This document shows, in pieces, positions 1 to 8,211 of a DNA stretch of 64,000 bases. Source of the DNA: JALZKA01 sp963721645. Its GTDB lineage: Bacteria > Actinomycetota > Thermoleophilia > Solirubrobacterales > 70-9. Within the stretch, counting starts at the first letter, position 1, and each line of letters begins with the position of its first letter. The notes beneath the pieces were generated by a model that was given only the letters and a program-made list of their open reading frames with translations, did no database searches and had not been told where the DNA came from. The position numbers and the translations under genes are program-made. Location: assembly GCA_963721645.1 (NCBI GenBank), contig CAVRJK010000002.1:2108001-2172000 (forward strand), read 5' to 3'.

Positions 1-1670
1 GCGATCGGGCCCATATGGAGAATGGAGGAGTCTTGGGACTTGTAGGACCAGGTGCTTACAGGGAGGTCACGCAGTTCGGTAAGCACCGAGCGGCCCGAAA
101 CCGGCCTGATGTCACGCTTTGCGCGGCGATCCGACATGGTGCTCCACGACCCGCTTCCGGGCGGCACTTTGACTCCGGTTCCAACCGTGTCCGAGTAGAG
201 GTAGAAGCCACCGGGAGCGCGAGCAATGAACTGGCCGGGCTCGCCGGAGGCAGCGCCGACTGTTTCGGAGCCGTTCCAGACGAATGCGCCGTCATGCCCG
301 GCAGTGGCATCCTGACCAGCCGCGAAGCTTCCGAGGCCGTTCGCAGTGTTGTCCAAGCCACCCGGCACCGCTGCCCCGGCACCGGCTGCGTTTCCAAAGC
401 CACCGCCGACGGACCCTCCGTTTTCGCTGGCGATGTTGTTGAGGCCGCCAGCGACCGTGGCGAATTCGCCGCTGGCAGTGTTGCTATTACCGCCCGCGAC
501 AGTGGCCGAGTTCTCGTTAGCAGCGTTATTGAATCCGCCTCCCACCGTTGCATAGGCGTCGCTGCCGGAATTTCCGTCCCCGCCGCCGACCGTCGCTCGG
601 CTCCCGCTGGCGTTGTTGCCCTCGCCGCCTCCGATTGTCGCGTACGTGTCGCTGGCGGTGTTGTCTTCGCCACCTCCAATCGCCGCGTAGGAGTTGCTGG
701 AAGCGTTGCCGAAGCCCCCTCCGACGAAGCTTCGCAACCCTGAAGCCTTGTTGCTGAGACCGCCTGCGACGGCTGAGTCCTGCCCGGACGCATTGTTGAA
801 GGCTCCGCCCGCGACGGTGGAGGACGGACCAGATGCCGTGTTCTCGGTACCCCCGCCAACCGCTCCGTGCTGCCCCGAAGCGTCGTTTGCCTCGCCGCCT
901 GCGGCGACTGCCCCGAGTGCGCGAGCAGAGTTGCCCTGACCGCCGCCCACCACGCTGTTCTTGCTGAGGGCTGCGTTGTTGCGGCCGCCCGCAACGGTTG
1001 CGTTTGGAGTGTCGCCCGGGTCCGCGTCGAGGTCCCCGGCAATGTTTGCGAAGCCACCGCCGATCGTTGCGTAGGAGTCGCTTGCGAGGTGACCCTCGGT
1101 CGCGGCTGTGCCGCCGCCGCCCGCAACTGTCACCCCGACGGACGCACCCGTCGTCGTCTGGTTCAGCGTTGATCCTCCGATGATGTTCGGTGTGCCCGAG
1201 GTGGGCTGAAGACGCATGGCGAGGGTGTTGTTCACTCGGAGCTCCAAGGGCGTGTTGTCCGTAGTGCCGAGGAAGTTCGTTCCCGGGTTAGTGCCGCCAT
1301 TTCCGGTCAAAGACCAGCCTGAGCCCCCGCCCCCCGAGCCCAGGTCGTCGACCTCGCAGGTGACCGATCCGTCCTGGGCGATCACGCGGATCGACTGTCC
1401 GGCCGGGCAGGTGCCGTTGACCCGGCGCTGCAAGACGCCGAAGTCGAGGGCCGACTCATCAATCTGCGCTCCGCCCAGGGAATTCTGTGCCACGTCGCCT
1501 GAGCCCACCTGTCCGTCCTTGATGTCGGTGGACTTGATCGAGTTGTCCTTGATATCCCCGGAGTCGATCTGGGGCGCTGCGTAGCTGACGCCGGCGAGCG
1601 TGAGGTAGACCGCTACGACCAAGAGGACGTTCTTGCGGATCAGATTGCCGATGCGGGTGGAAAGCGCCAT
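1..1670 (-). CDS. Membrane-anchored repeat surface protein with C-terminal S74 chaperone domain (3' truncated by window)
   Basis: The reading frame runs from an ATG at 1670 off the left edge, so about 556 residues are visible and the C-terminus is missing. It starts with a short basic tail and one membrane helix (about residues 9-27), then a linker with IDSGDIKDNSIKSTDIKDG. Next comes a long array of 15-residue repeats of the form xxxSxVxGGxxNxAS (about residues 180-460), which resembles the left-handed beta-roll of YadA heads. The last visible part, SDRRAKRD followed by a WSYKSQ..HMGP stretch, matches the start of the peptidase S74 intramolecular chaperone domain, which trimerises a beta-helix and then cuts itself off. 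A GGAGGAGAGG ribosome site lies 5-10 bases upstream, inside the end of the preceding paralogue, 2 bp away. Likely a surface-exposed trimeric fibre; the ligand is unknown. Confidence 0.8.
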   Translation of the reverse strand, partial: MALSTRIGNLIRKNVLLVVAVYLTLAGVSYAAPQIDSGDIKDNSIKSTDIKDGQVGSGDVAQNSLGGAQIDESALDFGVLQRRVNGTCPAGQSIRVIAQDGSVTCEVDDLGSGGGGSGWSLTGNGGTNPGTNFLGTTDNTPLELRVNNTLAMRLQPTSGTPNIIGGSTLNQTTTGASVGVTVAGGGGTAATEGHLASDSYATIGGGFANIAGDLDADPGDTPNATVAGGRNNAALSKNSVVGGGQGNSARALGAVAAGGEANDASGQHGAVGGGTENTASGPSSTVAGGAFNNASGQDSAVAGGLSNKASGLRSFVGGGFGNASSNSYAAIGGGEDNTASDTYATIGGGEGNNASGSRATVGGGDGNSGSDAYATVGGGFNNAANENSATVAGGNSNTASGEFATVAGGLNNIASENGGSVGGGFGNAAGAGAAVPGGLDNTANGLGSFAAGQDATAGHDGAFVWNGSETVGAASGEPGQFIARAPGGFYLYSDTVGTGVKVPPGSGSWSTMSDRRAKRDIRPVSGRSVLTELRDLPVSTWSYKSQDSSILHMGPI

Positions 1671-3215
1671 GTCTACCTCTCCTCCTGCAGCATCTGTTCG
1701 ACGGCTTGCTCGAGCTCTGCGATGCGGTCGCCCTGGACTTGCAGCCTGGACCTCTGGCTCCGCACCTTCGAGTCAAGCCCCTTGATCGCTGCGAGCGCGA
1801 CGCCATGCGCGTCCACCTCCGTGATCGTGCGGCGGGAGTCGCCGAGTCCAAAGGCGCTTTCGAACGCCTGCGCGGTGGGGCCCATGTGCCGGATCGAGGG
1901 CTTCTCGGTCTTGTACGACCAGGTGCGAATCGGGATCTCTCGGAGTTCAGCGAGAATGTCGTAGCTCGAAGTCTCCTGGAAGTCGCGCTTGGCGTTTCGA
2001 TCCGAGACGCTCTGCCAACTTCCCGAGCCGGGCGCCAGGTAGACCCCGGGCGACTGGATGATTTGCGAGGTCAGAAACGTGATGCCGCCGTTCGCGCGGA
2101 CAAGGAACTGGTTCGGGCCGTCGGTCGCGGTGTCCGAGGCGCCCGTGCCTCCCCAGACGAAGGAGCGGTCGTGATTTGCAATCGCGTTGGAGCCGGCCGC
2201 GAACGAGCTCTCGCCCAGAGCCTTATTGAAGTAGCCAGAGGCAAACGAGTTCCTCCCTGAAGCGGTATTGAAGGAGCCAGAGGCCATCGCATTCTCACCG
2301 CTTGCTGTGTTGCTCTTTCCACCTGCGACGAATGAGCTTCGGCCCGATGCCTTGTTATCAAAGCCACCGCCGACGGTCGAGGATGGACCCGATGCCGCGT
2401 TGTCGAAGCCGCCTCCGACGGTCGAATCCTGATTCGTCGCCTCGTTCGAGAATCCGCCTGCGACGGTGGATGAGATGCCGCTCGCTTTGTTCTCGCCGCC
2501 GCCGCCGACGCTGCCGTTTGCTCCCGTCGCGATGTTCTTGAGTCCGCCCGAGATCGTTGCGTACGTGTCGCTGGCGGTGTTGTCTTGGCCGCCTCCAATC
2601 GCCGCGTAGGAGTTGCTGGAAACGTTGCCGAAGCCCCCTCCGACGAAGCTTCGCAACCCTGAAGCCTTGTTGCTGAGACCGCCTGCGACGGCTGAGTCCT
2701 GCCCGGACGCATTGTTGAAGGCTCCGCCCGCGACGGTGGAGGACGGACCAGATGCCGTGTTTTCGGTACCCCCGCCAACCGCTCCGTGCTGCCCCGAAGC
2801 GTCGTTTGCCTCGCCGCCTGCGGCGACTGCCCCGAGTGCGCGAGCAGAGTTGCCCTGACCGCCGCCCACCACGCTGTTCTTGCTGAGGGCCGCGTTGTTG
2901 CGGCCGCCCGCGACGGTTGCGTTTGGAGCGTCGCCCGGGTCCGCGCCGAGGTCCCCGGCGATGTTTGCGAAGCCACCGCCGATCGTTGCGTAGGAGTCGG
3001 TTGCGAGGTGACCCTCGGTCGCGGCTGTGCCGCCGCCGCCCGCAACTGTCACCCCGACGGACGCACCCGTCGTCGTCTGGTTCAGCGTTGATCCTCCGAT
3101 GATGTTCGGTGTGCCCGAGGTGGGCTGAAGACGCATGGCGAGGGTGTTGTTCACCCGGAGCTCCAAGGGCGTGTTGTCCGTAGTGCCGAGGAAGTTCGTT
3201 CCCGGGTTAGTGCCG
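641..3215. repeat. Tandem duplication, offset 1,919 bp (641-1296 versus 2560-3215 nearly identical)
   Basis: The two adjacent S74/repeat genes share almost the same nucleotide sequence over their N-terminal and mid-repeat parts, at a constant offset of 1,919 bp, with only scattered substitutions. Their repeat tails and S74 domains (1-640 versus 1920-2559) are much less alike. This is the signature of a tandem gene duplication with continuing exchange between the 5' parts. Confidence 0.8.
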
Positions 3216-3607
3216 CCATTTCCGGTCAAAGACCAGCCTGAGCCCCCGCCCCCCGAGCCCTGGTCGTCGACCTCGCAGGTGACCGATCCGTCCTGGGCGA
3301 TCACGCGGATCGACTGTCCGGCGGGGCAGGTGCCGCTGACCCGGCGCTGCAAGATGCCGAAGTCGAGGCTCGACTCGTCAATCTGGGAGCCTCCGAGCGC
3401 ATTTGCACCTACGTCGCTCGCGCTCAGCTGCCCGTCCTTGATGTCGGTGGACTTGATCGAGTTGTCCTTGATATCCCCGGAATCGATCTGGCCGGCGGCG
3501 TAGCTGACGCCGGCGAGCGCGAGGTAGACCGCTACGACCAAGAGGACGTTCTTGCGGATCAGATTGCCGATTTTGTTTGAAAGGCTCAACGCCGTCCCCT
3601 TTGACAT
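1673..3607 (-). CDS. Membrane-anchored repeat surface protein with S74 intramolecular chaperone domain (complete paralogue)
   Basis: This is the complete upstream paralogue of the truncated gene at 1-1670. Domain order is: N-terminal membrane helix (NVLLVVAVYLALAGVSYAA), DSGDIKDNSIKSTDIKDG linker, a segment with CPAGQ...VTCE, then roughly 17 repeats of 15 residues (xxxSxVxGGxxNxAS) that should form a YadA-like beta-roll. An S74 domain begins near residue 530 with SDRNAKRDF (the family cuts at the Ser) and contains WSYKTE..IRHMGPTAQ. A short coiled coil (RIAELEQAVEQML) ends the protein. The start is uncertain: ATG 3607 has a poor ribosome site, while TTG 3589 follows AAAGGGG and gives an N-terminus collinear with the paralogue. 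S74 domains are best known from phage tail spikes and some bacterial and eukaryotic surface fibres; here the protein looks cell-anchored. Confidence 0.85.
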   Translation of the reverse strand: MSKGTALSLSNKIGNLIRKNVLLVVAVYLALAGVSYAAGQIDSGDIKDNSIKSTDIKDGQLSASDVGANALGGSQIDESSLDFGILQRRVSGTCPAGQSIRVIAQDGSVTCEVDDQGSGGGGSGWSLTGNGGTNPGTNFLGTTDNTPLELRVNNTLAMRLQPTSGTPNIIGGSTLNQTTTGASVGVTVAGGGGTAATEGHLATDSYATIGGGFANIAGDLGADPGDAPNATVAGGRNNAALSKNSVVGGGQGNSARALGAVAAGGEANDASGQHGAVGGGTENTASGPSSTVAGGAFNNASGQDSAVAGGLSNKASGLRSFVGGGFGNVSSNSYAAIGGGQDNTASDTYATISGGLKNIATGANGSVGGGGENKASGISSTVAGGFSNEATNQDSTVGGGFDNAASGPSSTVGGGFDNKASGRSSFVAGGKSNTASGENAMASGSFNTASGRNSFASGYFNKALGESSFAAGSNAIANHDRSFVWGGTGASDTATDGPNQFLVRANGGITFLTSQIIQSPGVYLAPGSGSWQSVSDRNAKRDFQETSSYDILAELREIPIRTWSYKTEKPSIRHMGPTAQAFESAFGLGDSRRTITEVDAHGVALAAIKGLDSKVRSQRSRLQVQGDRIAELEQAVEQMLQEER

Positions 3608-3718
3608 TCGAGATGGACCTGGACCTACCGTAAGAACGGCTGGACGGTCCGAACTCAGTGGAGGCACGTAAATCGGGTGTGCGTCCCGTCACGCTCAGGC
3701 TGCGGGGGTCCGCCCGGG

Positions 3719-4363
3719 CTAGGACCGGAGGTAGGCGAGCACGGCAAGGACGCGCCGGTGGTCGTCGCCGGTTGGCGGCAGGTCGAGCTTTTGAAAGATC
3801 GTCCTGACGTGGCTCTCCACAGTCCGTGGGCTCAAGACGAGGCGTTCGCAGATGCCCTGGTTCGAGCGCCCCTCGGCCATTAGCGACAGGATCTCTCGCT
3901 CCCTGTCGCTCAGCTCGTCCAGGCCACCCTTGTTGCCGCGCTCGCCGACGAGCGCCGAGACGAGTTGGGGATCGACGACCGACCCGCCTGCTCCCACCCT
4001 GCGGACTGCCGCAGCGAACGCGTCAAGGTCGCGAACCCGATCCTTGAGGAGGTAGCCGCGTCCCGCGGTCCGATTCTCGAGCAGACGCATCGCCCACCCA
4101 GCTTCGATGTACTGCGATAGAACCACGACGCCGACTTCCGGATACTCCTCGCCGATCGCCTCCGCGGCTCTCAAACCTTCATCCGTCTGTGTGGGCGGCA
4201 TGCGGATGTCAACGAGCGCAAGGTCGGGCTTGAGCCCACCAATGCGCCGCACGAGATCCTCCCCGTTGTCGACCTGTCCGAGGACCTCGAATCCACGCTC
4301 TTCGAGCAGCTTGACGAGGCCCTCGCGAAAGAGCAGCGAATCGTCGGCGACGACGACCCTCAT
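3719..4363 (-). CDS. NarL/LuxR-family response regulator
   Basis: A 214-residue two-domain response regulator. The receiver domain (about 1-120) has the acidic pair in VVADDS, the phospho-acceptor Asp in LALVDIRMPP and the conserved Lys in LLKDR. The C-terminal domain (about 148-210) is a LuxR-type helix-turn-helix, LSDREREILSLMAEGRSN...SPRTVESHV. It would be phosphorylated by a HisKA_3-type histidine kinase and bind DNA. It lies 2 bp downstream of a stand-alone receiver gene on the same strand, so both are probably co-transcribed. Its receiver closely resembles the receiver fused to the cyclase at 9740-10708, and four kinases of the matching type lie at 8974-15426, the likely partners. Confidence 0.93.
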   Translation of the reverse strand: MRVVVADDSLLFREGLVKLLEERGFEVLGQVDNGEDLVRRIGGLKPDLALVDIRMPPTQTDEGLRAAEAIGEEYPEVGVVVLSQYIEAGWAMRLLENRTAGRGYLLKDRVRDLDAFAAAVRRVGAGGSVVDPQLVSALVGERGNKGGLDELSDREREILSLMAEGRSNQGICERLVLSPRTVESHVRTIFQKLDLPPTGDDHRRVLAVLAYLRS

Positions 4364-4365
4364 GG

Positions 4366-4719
4366 TCAGTCGAGTAGCTCTTCAAGGCCATCGGCCGAGA
4401 GCTCATGCTTTGAGATGAACCCTCGGATTGGAGCCTCGGTCAGCCGCGTGCCGTAGTCGGAAGCAGCGCGGCTGGAGGTGAGCACGACCATCGGCGGTTG
4501 GTCGCCCTCGGCAAGTTTGCGCGCCACCTCGAACCCATCGATGCCTGGTAGCTGCACGTCGAGCAGCACGACGTCCGGTTGCAGGCGCTCAGCCTCCATC
4601 ACCCCTGTCTCGCCATCTGGGGCCTCGCCGGCGATCTCGAATCCGTCGCTCGCCAGCATCGACCCGATGAACTGTCGAAAGCTCGCGTGGTCATCAACAA
4701 TCAGCAACGTCCTTGTCAT
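4366..4719 (-). CDS. Stand-alone receiver-domain response regulator
   Basis: A 117-residue protein made of one receiver domain: LLIVDDHASFRQF supplies the metal-binding Asp pair, VVLLDVQLPG the phospho-acceptor, and VLTSS the switch Thr/Ser. The usual Lys motif is replaced by FISKHEL. There is no output domain, as in CheY/Spo0F-like relays. The start at 4719 is favoured because GGAGG lies 8 bases upstream; longer in-frame ATGs at 4767, 4734 and 4725 have no properly spaced site. Transcribed with the downstream NarL-type regulator and divergently from the Ser/Thr kinase at 4868. Confidence 0.88.
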   Translation of the reverse strand: MTRTLLIVDDHASFRQFIGSMLASDGFEIAGEAPDGETGVMEAERLQPDVVLLDVQLPGIDGFEVARKLAEGDQPPMVVLTSSRAASDYGTRLTEAPIRGFISKHELSADGLEELLD

Positions 4720-4867
4720 CGTCATCACCTCCATGCAGGCATCCTGCCCGACAAAGAAACCCGTCATCTAAGTGTTATCCCTGTTTATACCGGCGTCCGT
4801 GCTCATCGACGCGAAACGCTCCGAGCATGTAGTTTGAGGCTGGGTTAACGACCACGACCGGATTCGG

Positions 4868-6754
4868 ATGGGGCAAGTGATCGCAGAAGGGACGGAGTTC
4901 GGGGATTTCCGCGTTGGCCGATTGATCGGATGGGGCGGCGGCGGGGTCGTCTATCGGGCAACTCAGCACTCCATCGGCCGCGAGGTTGCGATCAAGGTGC
5001 TCCGTGCGGAGTTGAGCTCGGACCCCGAGTTTGTCGAGCGCTTCAACCGCGAGGGACGCGTGCAGGCATCCCTTCATCATCCCCACATCCTCGACGTCTA
5101 CGAAGCGGGTGAGTCGCCCCACGGTCTATATCTCGCGCTGCGCCTGGTCGAGGGCGGCTCCCTCGCTGAGCGCATCGCCGCCGGAGACCTCGACGCAGAG
5201 GAAGCGTTGTCGCTCCTGGCCGGAGTCGCGAAGGGTCTCGACGCGGCGCACGCTGCGGGAATAGTCCACGGCGACGTGAAGCCGCAAAACGTCCTCCTCG
5301 ACTCGTCCGGCGACGCTCTCCTGACCGACTTCGGACTAACCCGGGAGCTCGGCATGACTCGCGCGACTCAGAGCGTCGCGGTAATGGGGACGGTCGCCTA
5401 CATCGCTCCCGAGATCATCCACGGCATGCGCGCCACACCGGCGAGCGACCGCTACTCGCTTGCGGCCATGACCTTCGAGTGCCTGACCGGCCGGCCGCCC
5501 TACCCGCGACCGACTGCCGCCGCCACTCTCTTCGCTCACACGAGCGAGCCGCCACCCGCTGCCAGCGAGGCCCGCCCCGGCTTGCCGGACGCGGTTGATC
5601 CAATCCTTGAGGCAGGTTTGGCAAAGGATCCGCGCGACCGCCCCACTTCGGCCGTTGAGTTGGTCGACCAGGCGCAGGGCGCGATAGCAAAGGTTTCGAC
5701 CGAGCTCGGGCCCATAAAGCCGCCCAGCTACGGGTCCGGGGTTCAGACCTGGTCCGCCGATGGCCCTCGGCCCTCCTCGCGAAAGCGAAGCTTCACCGTG
5801 GCCTTGCTCGGCGGAGCCTGCGTCGCCCTGACTGTCGCTTGCGTCCTTCTCGCCTTATCGGACGACAACGACCAGGCCTCCCAGCCGGAGGGCGCCGTCC
5901 CGCCTCCCGCAGAGGGATCGGTCTCCCTCGGCTCGGCGCTCGAAGCGGAGACCAGCGCTCCGGCATCATGCACCGGAAGGGAATCGGGCCTCGGAACTCG
6001 TCCCTGCTCGATTGCCCAGTTCGATCTCCCTGGTGCCGCCTTGCGCTCGCCCGTGGATGGGGTAGTGACGTCGTGGAGCATCGCGGGAGCCAAGGGCGAC
6101 GTCGCGCTCCAGGTCATGCGAACTGAAGGCGATGACTCCTACCAGGTCGCCCGCACTCAATACTTGTCGGTGCCCGACCGCATCCCTCTCACCTTCGACG
6201 CGGACCTTCCGATCTCGAAGGGCGATTTCCTGGCGTTGTCGCTTGCGCCAGGCGCAACCGCCGGCATGGCGCCCAACGAAGAGGCGACGACCAACCGTTG
6301 GTTCCCTCAGCTCGGCGGCTATCCAAGCCGCTCAGCGCCGGACGAGGGGCCTGGCACGGGAGTGGACGGAGAGATCCTGCTCCGAGCCGACGTGAAAGAG
6401 GGGGCAAAGCCCGAGCTGCCGGAGCTGATTGACGGCCCGAAAGCCGCGAAGCTCGAGTCCGGCCGCCTGATCAAGAGCACCACGATGCGACTCGACAACC
6501 CGAAAACGGTTCGCCTCGACCTGGTGGCGATGGACGGGCAGGTGTATCTGGACCTGTTCAACCGCGGTGAGAGAGCAGCGCGCATGGAGGTGCCAGATGC
6601 CTCCCCGTTCGGCTACGTCGTGGACGCGGATACCTACACGTACAAGGGAGATAACTCAGGTGAGTTCTTCTTTCAGTACGTAAACGACGCGAGCGGCCGG
6701 ATCATCGATCGCGACTACGGCATCTACCCCTCGACGCTTGAACTCTTTCTCTGA
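4868..6754 (+). CDS. Receptor-type serine/threonine protein kinase with extracellular sensor domain
   Basis: A 628-residue protein. The N-terminal kinase domain (about 12-275) has a Gly-rich loop (GWGGGGVVYRA), VAIK lysine near residue 43, catalytic loop HGDVKPQN near 134-141, DFG near 154 and APE (YIAPEII). The usual HRD arginine is Gly, but the catalytic Asp and all metal ligands are present, so activity is expected. A basic juxtamembrane stretch precedes one membrane helix (about 308-330). The roughly 295-residue outside part contains a Cys pair (SCTGRESGLGTRPCS) and a beta-rich domain I do not recognise. PknB-type topology. The next gene, 2 bp downstream, is a degenerate copy with the same ectodomain, so the two probably act together. 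Confidence 0.93.
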   Translation: MGQVIAEGTEFGDFRVGRLIGWGGGGVVYRATQHSIGREVAIKVLRAELSSDPEFVERFNREGRVQASLHHPHILDVYEAGESPHGLYLALRLVEGGSLAERIAAGDLDAEEALSLLAGVAKGLDAAHAAGIVHGDVKPQNVLLDSSGDALLTDFGLTRELGMTRATQSVAVMGTVAYIAPEIIHGMRATPASDRYSLAAMTFECLTGRPPYPRPTAAATLFAHTSEPPPAASEARPGLPDAVDPILEAGLAKDPRDRPTSAVELVDQAQGAIAKVSTELGPIKPPSYGSGVQTWSADGPRPSSRKRSFTVALLGGACVALTVACVLLALSDDNDQASQPEGAVPPPAEGSVSLGSALEAETSAPASCTGRESGLGTRPCSIAQFDLPGAALRSPVDGVVTSWSIAGAKGDVALQVMRTEGDDSYQVARTQYLSVPDRIPLTFDADLPISKGDFLALSLAPGATAGMAPNEEATTNRWFPQLGGYPSRSAPDEGPGTGVDGEILLRADVKEGAKPELPELIDGPKAAKLESGRLIKSTTMRLDNPKTVRLDLVAMDGQVYLDLFNRGERAARMEVPDASPFGYVVDADTYTYKGDNSGEFFFQYVNDASGRIIDRDYGIYPSTLELFL

Positions 6755-6756
6755 AG

Positions 6757-8211
6757 TTGCCGGACCTGTCACCGGGAACCAAGCTGGGAGAGTTCGTGGT
6801 TCGCCTGGTTGTCTCGCGCGACGAGTCGGGGCTCGTCCTGGAGGCAACACAACCTCGCCTGGAACGCGACGTAGTCCTGCGGCTGGTTGCCGGCGCTGGG
6901 CCGGGATACCTCGAACACCTAGGCGAGGCGATGGGCAGGCTGACCGAGCTGCGGCACGCCGCGATCCCAAGACCACTCGCCGTTGGCATGAGCGAGTGGG
7001 GCCCCTACGCTGCGTTCGCGCCCCGGCCTGGTCGCCCGCTCCGGCGCATGGCCGCTTCCAGGCGCACGACCGCGCTTCGCGATGCCGAGGCGGCATTGGA
7101 GACCCTTCACAACGCAGGGCTTGCCCATGGGGCACTCGATGCCGATGCGATCCGGATCGATCCGCAGGGCAACGCAGTGCTCCTGCACGCCGGAACCGCA
7201 GGCGCGATCTTTGGCGCGCCACTAGCTGCTCAGCAAGACAGGGAGGCGATCGAGGGGCTCTCCGCACGCCCCAGCCGACGCCTGTTGGCTCCGCTACTTG
7301 CCGGGGGTGCTCTCGCAGCGATTGGTTTTGCAGCGTGGATCGCTCTTCCCCGCGCCGCGGAAGGAGGTGGATCGCTCCCGCCGCCGCCTGAAGGAACCAC
7401 GCTGCTCGGAAGCGACCTTCAAAATCAGGCCGCGTCGGTCGGTTGCGATGGGCTTGAGCCGACCCCATCCACCGTGGACTGCTCCGTGGTGAGGACCAGG
7501 GGCAAAGGAGTGACCGAGATCCCGGCCGACGGTGTGATTCGCGCATGGGCGGTCAGCGGGGCAACGGGCGAGGTCAGCCTCCAGATCTTCCGCCGGCGAG
7601 GCGATCTCTTCATCGACGCAGGTACCTCCCCGATCGAGCGTTCGGCAGGAACCTCGCCGCAGCAGTTCGACAGCCAGATTCCAGTCCGCGAGGGCGACCT
7701 CGTTGGCCTGCTGGTTCAGATCGGCTCGGGATTCGGCGTTGAAGGCGCGGCCGGCGGAAGGACCGCGATCTACAGCGGCTCGTTGGATCGCGACGTGACG
7801 GAGCCGGATTCCGACACTCCCGCGACGGTCAACCTGCCCCTCGCGCTCCGTGTCGCGCTGGATCCCGGGGGGTCGCCCGACTTGCCGCGTCTGACCACAG
7901 GGCGTAAAGCGGCGGCTCTGGCCGATGGTTCCTTGCTCGAGAGTCTCCTCGTGTCCTCGCCGCGAGGCGGCGAGGCACGTGACGCCACCGTGGTGCGCAC
8001 CGGCGAGGGCATGGCTCTCGATTCGTTTGATGGGAAGCGCCGCGTAGCGCGGATCGCGATCCCAGACGCGGATCCGGACGGGACCTTGGTCCGTTTCGGA
8101 TACTGGGGTGAGGAACCGAACGGGGTCGAGCTCTCTTGGTCCAACCGGGACGGCTCGACAGTCTTTCACCAGTACCGAGTAGGGCAGGCCTCGATCCGGC
8201 TCGCTAACTAG
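6757..8211 (+). CDS. Predicted pseudokinase with membrane helix and the same ectodomain as the upstream kinase
   Basis: A 484-residue paralogue of the upstream kinase. The kinase-like N-terminus is only about 170 residues and has lost the key residues: VVLRLV replaces VAIK, HGALDADAI replaces HxDxKxxN near 125, and LLHAG replaces DFG near 142. The C-lobe with APE is missing. One membrane helix (about 176-197) follows, then an ectodomain of about 285 residues aligning with that of the neighbour, including the two Cys and the (I/V)xxWxxxGAxGxVxLQxxR pattern. Starts at TTG 6757, two bases after the upstream stop. Likely a co-receptor or allosteric partner, not an enzyme. The 3' end overlaps the convergent FHA gene by 8 bp. 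Confidence 0.85.
   Translation: MPDLSPGTKLGEFVVRLVVSRDESGLVLEATQPRLERDVVLRLVAGAGPGYLEHLGEAMGRLTELRHAAIPRPLAVGMSEWGPYAAFAPRPGRPLRRMAASRRTTALRDAEAALETLHNAGLAHGALDADAIRIDPQGNAVLLHAGTAGAIFGAPLAAQQDREAIEGLSARPSRRLLAPLLAGGALAAIGFAAWIALPRAAEGGGSLPPPPEGTTLLGSDLQNQAASVGCDGLEPTPSTVDCSVVRTRGKGVTEIPADGVIRAWAVSGATGEVSLQIFRRRGDLFIDAGTSPIERSAGTSPQQFDSQIPVREGDLVGLLVQIGSGFGVEGAAGGRTAIYSGSLDRDVTEPDSDTPATVNLPLALRVALDPGGSPDLPRLTTGRKAAALADGSLLESLLVSSPRGGEARDATVVRTGEGMALDSFDGKRRVARIAIPDADPDGTLVRFGYWGEEPNGVELSWSNRDGSTVFHQYRVGQASIRLAN

Noticed and set aside
56..1126. Long Arg/Thr/Ser-rich frame on the minus strand, and several frames on the plus strand over the repeat genes
   Set aside because: They are off-frame readings of the 45-bp repeat units of the S74 surface proteins; the composition (Arg/Pro/Ser-rich, no hydrophobic core) is typical of shadow frames.
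1..3215. Regular 45-bp repeats as a possible CRISPR or satellite array
   Set aside because: The units vary in sequence, have no spacers and encode in-frame 15-residue protein repeats.
4868..8211. Calling the second kinase-like gene an active kinase
   Set aside because: The lysine, catalytic loop and DFG are all replaced, and the C-lobe is missing.
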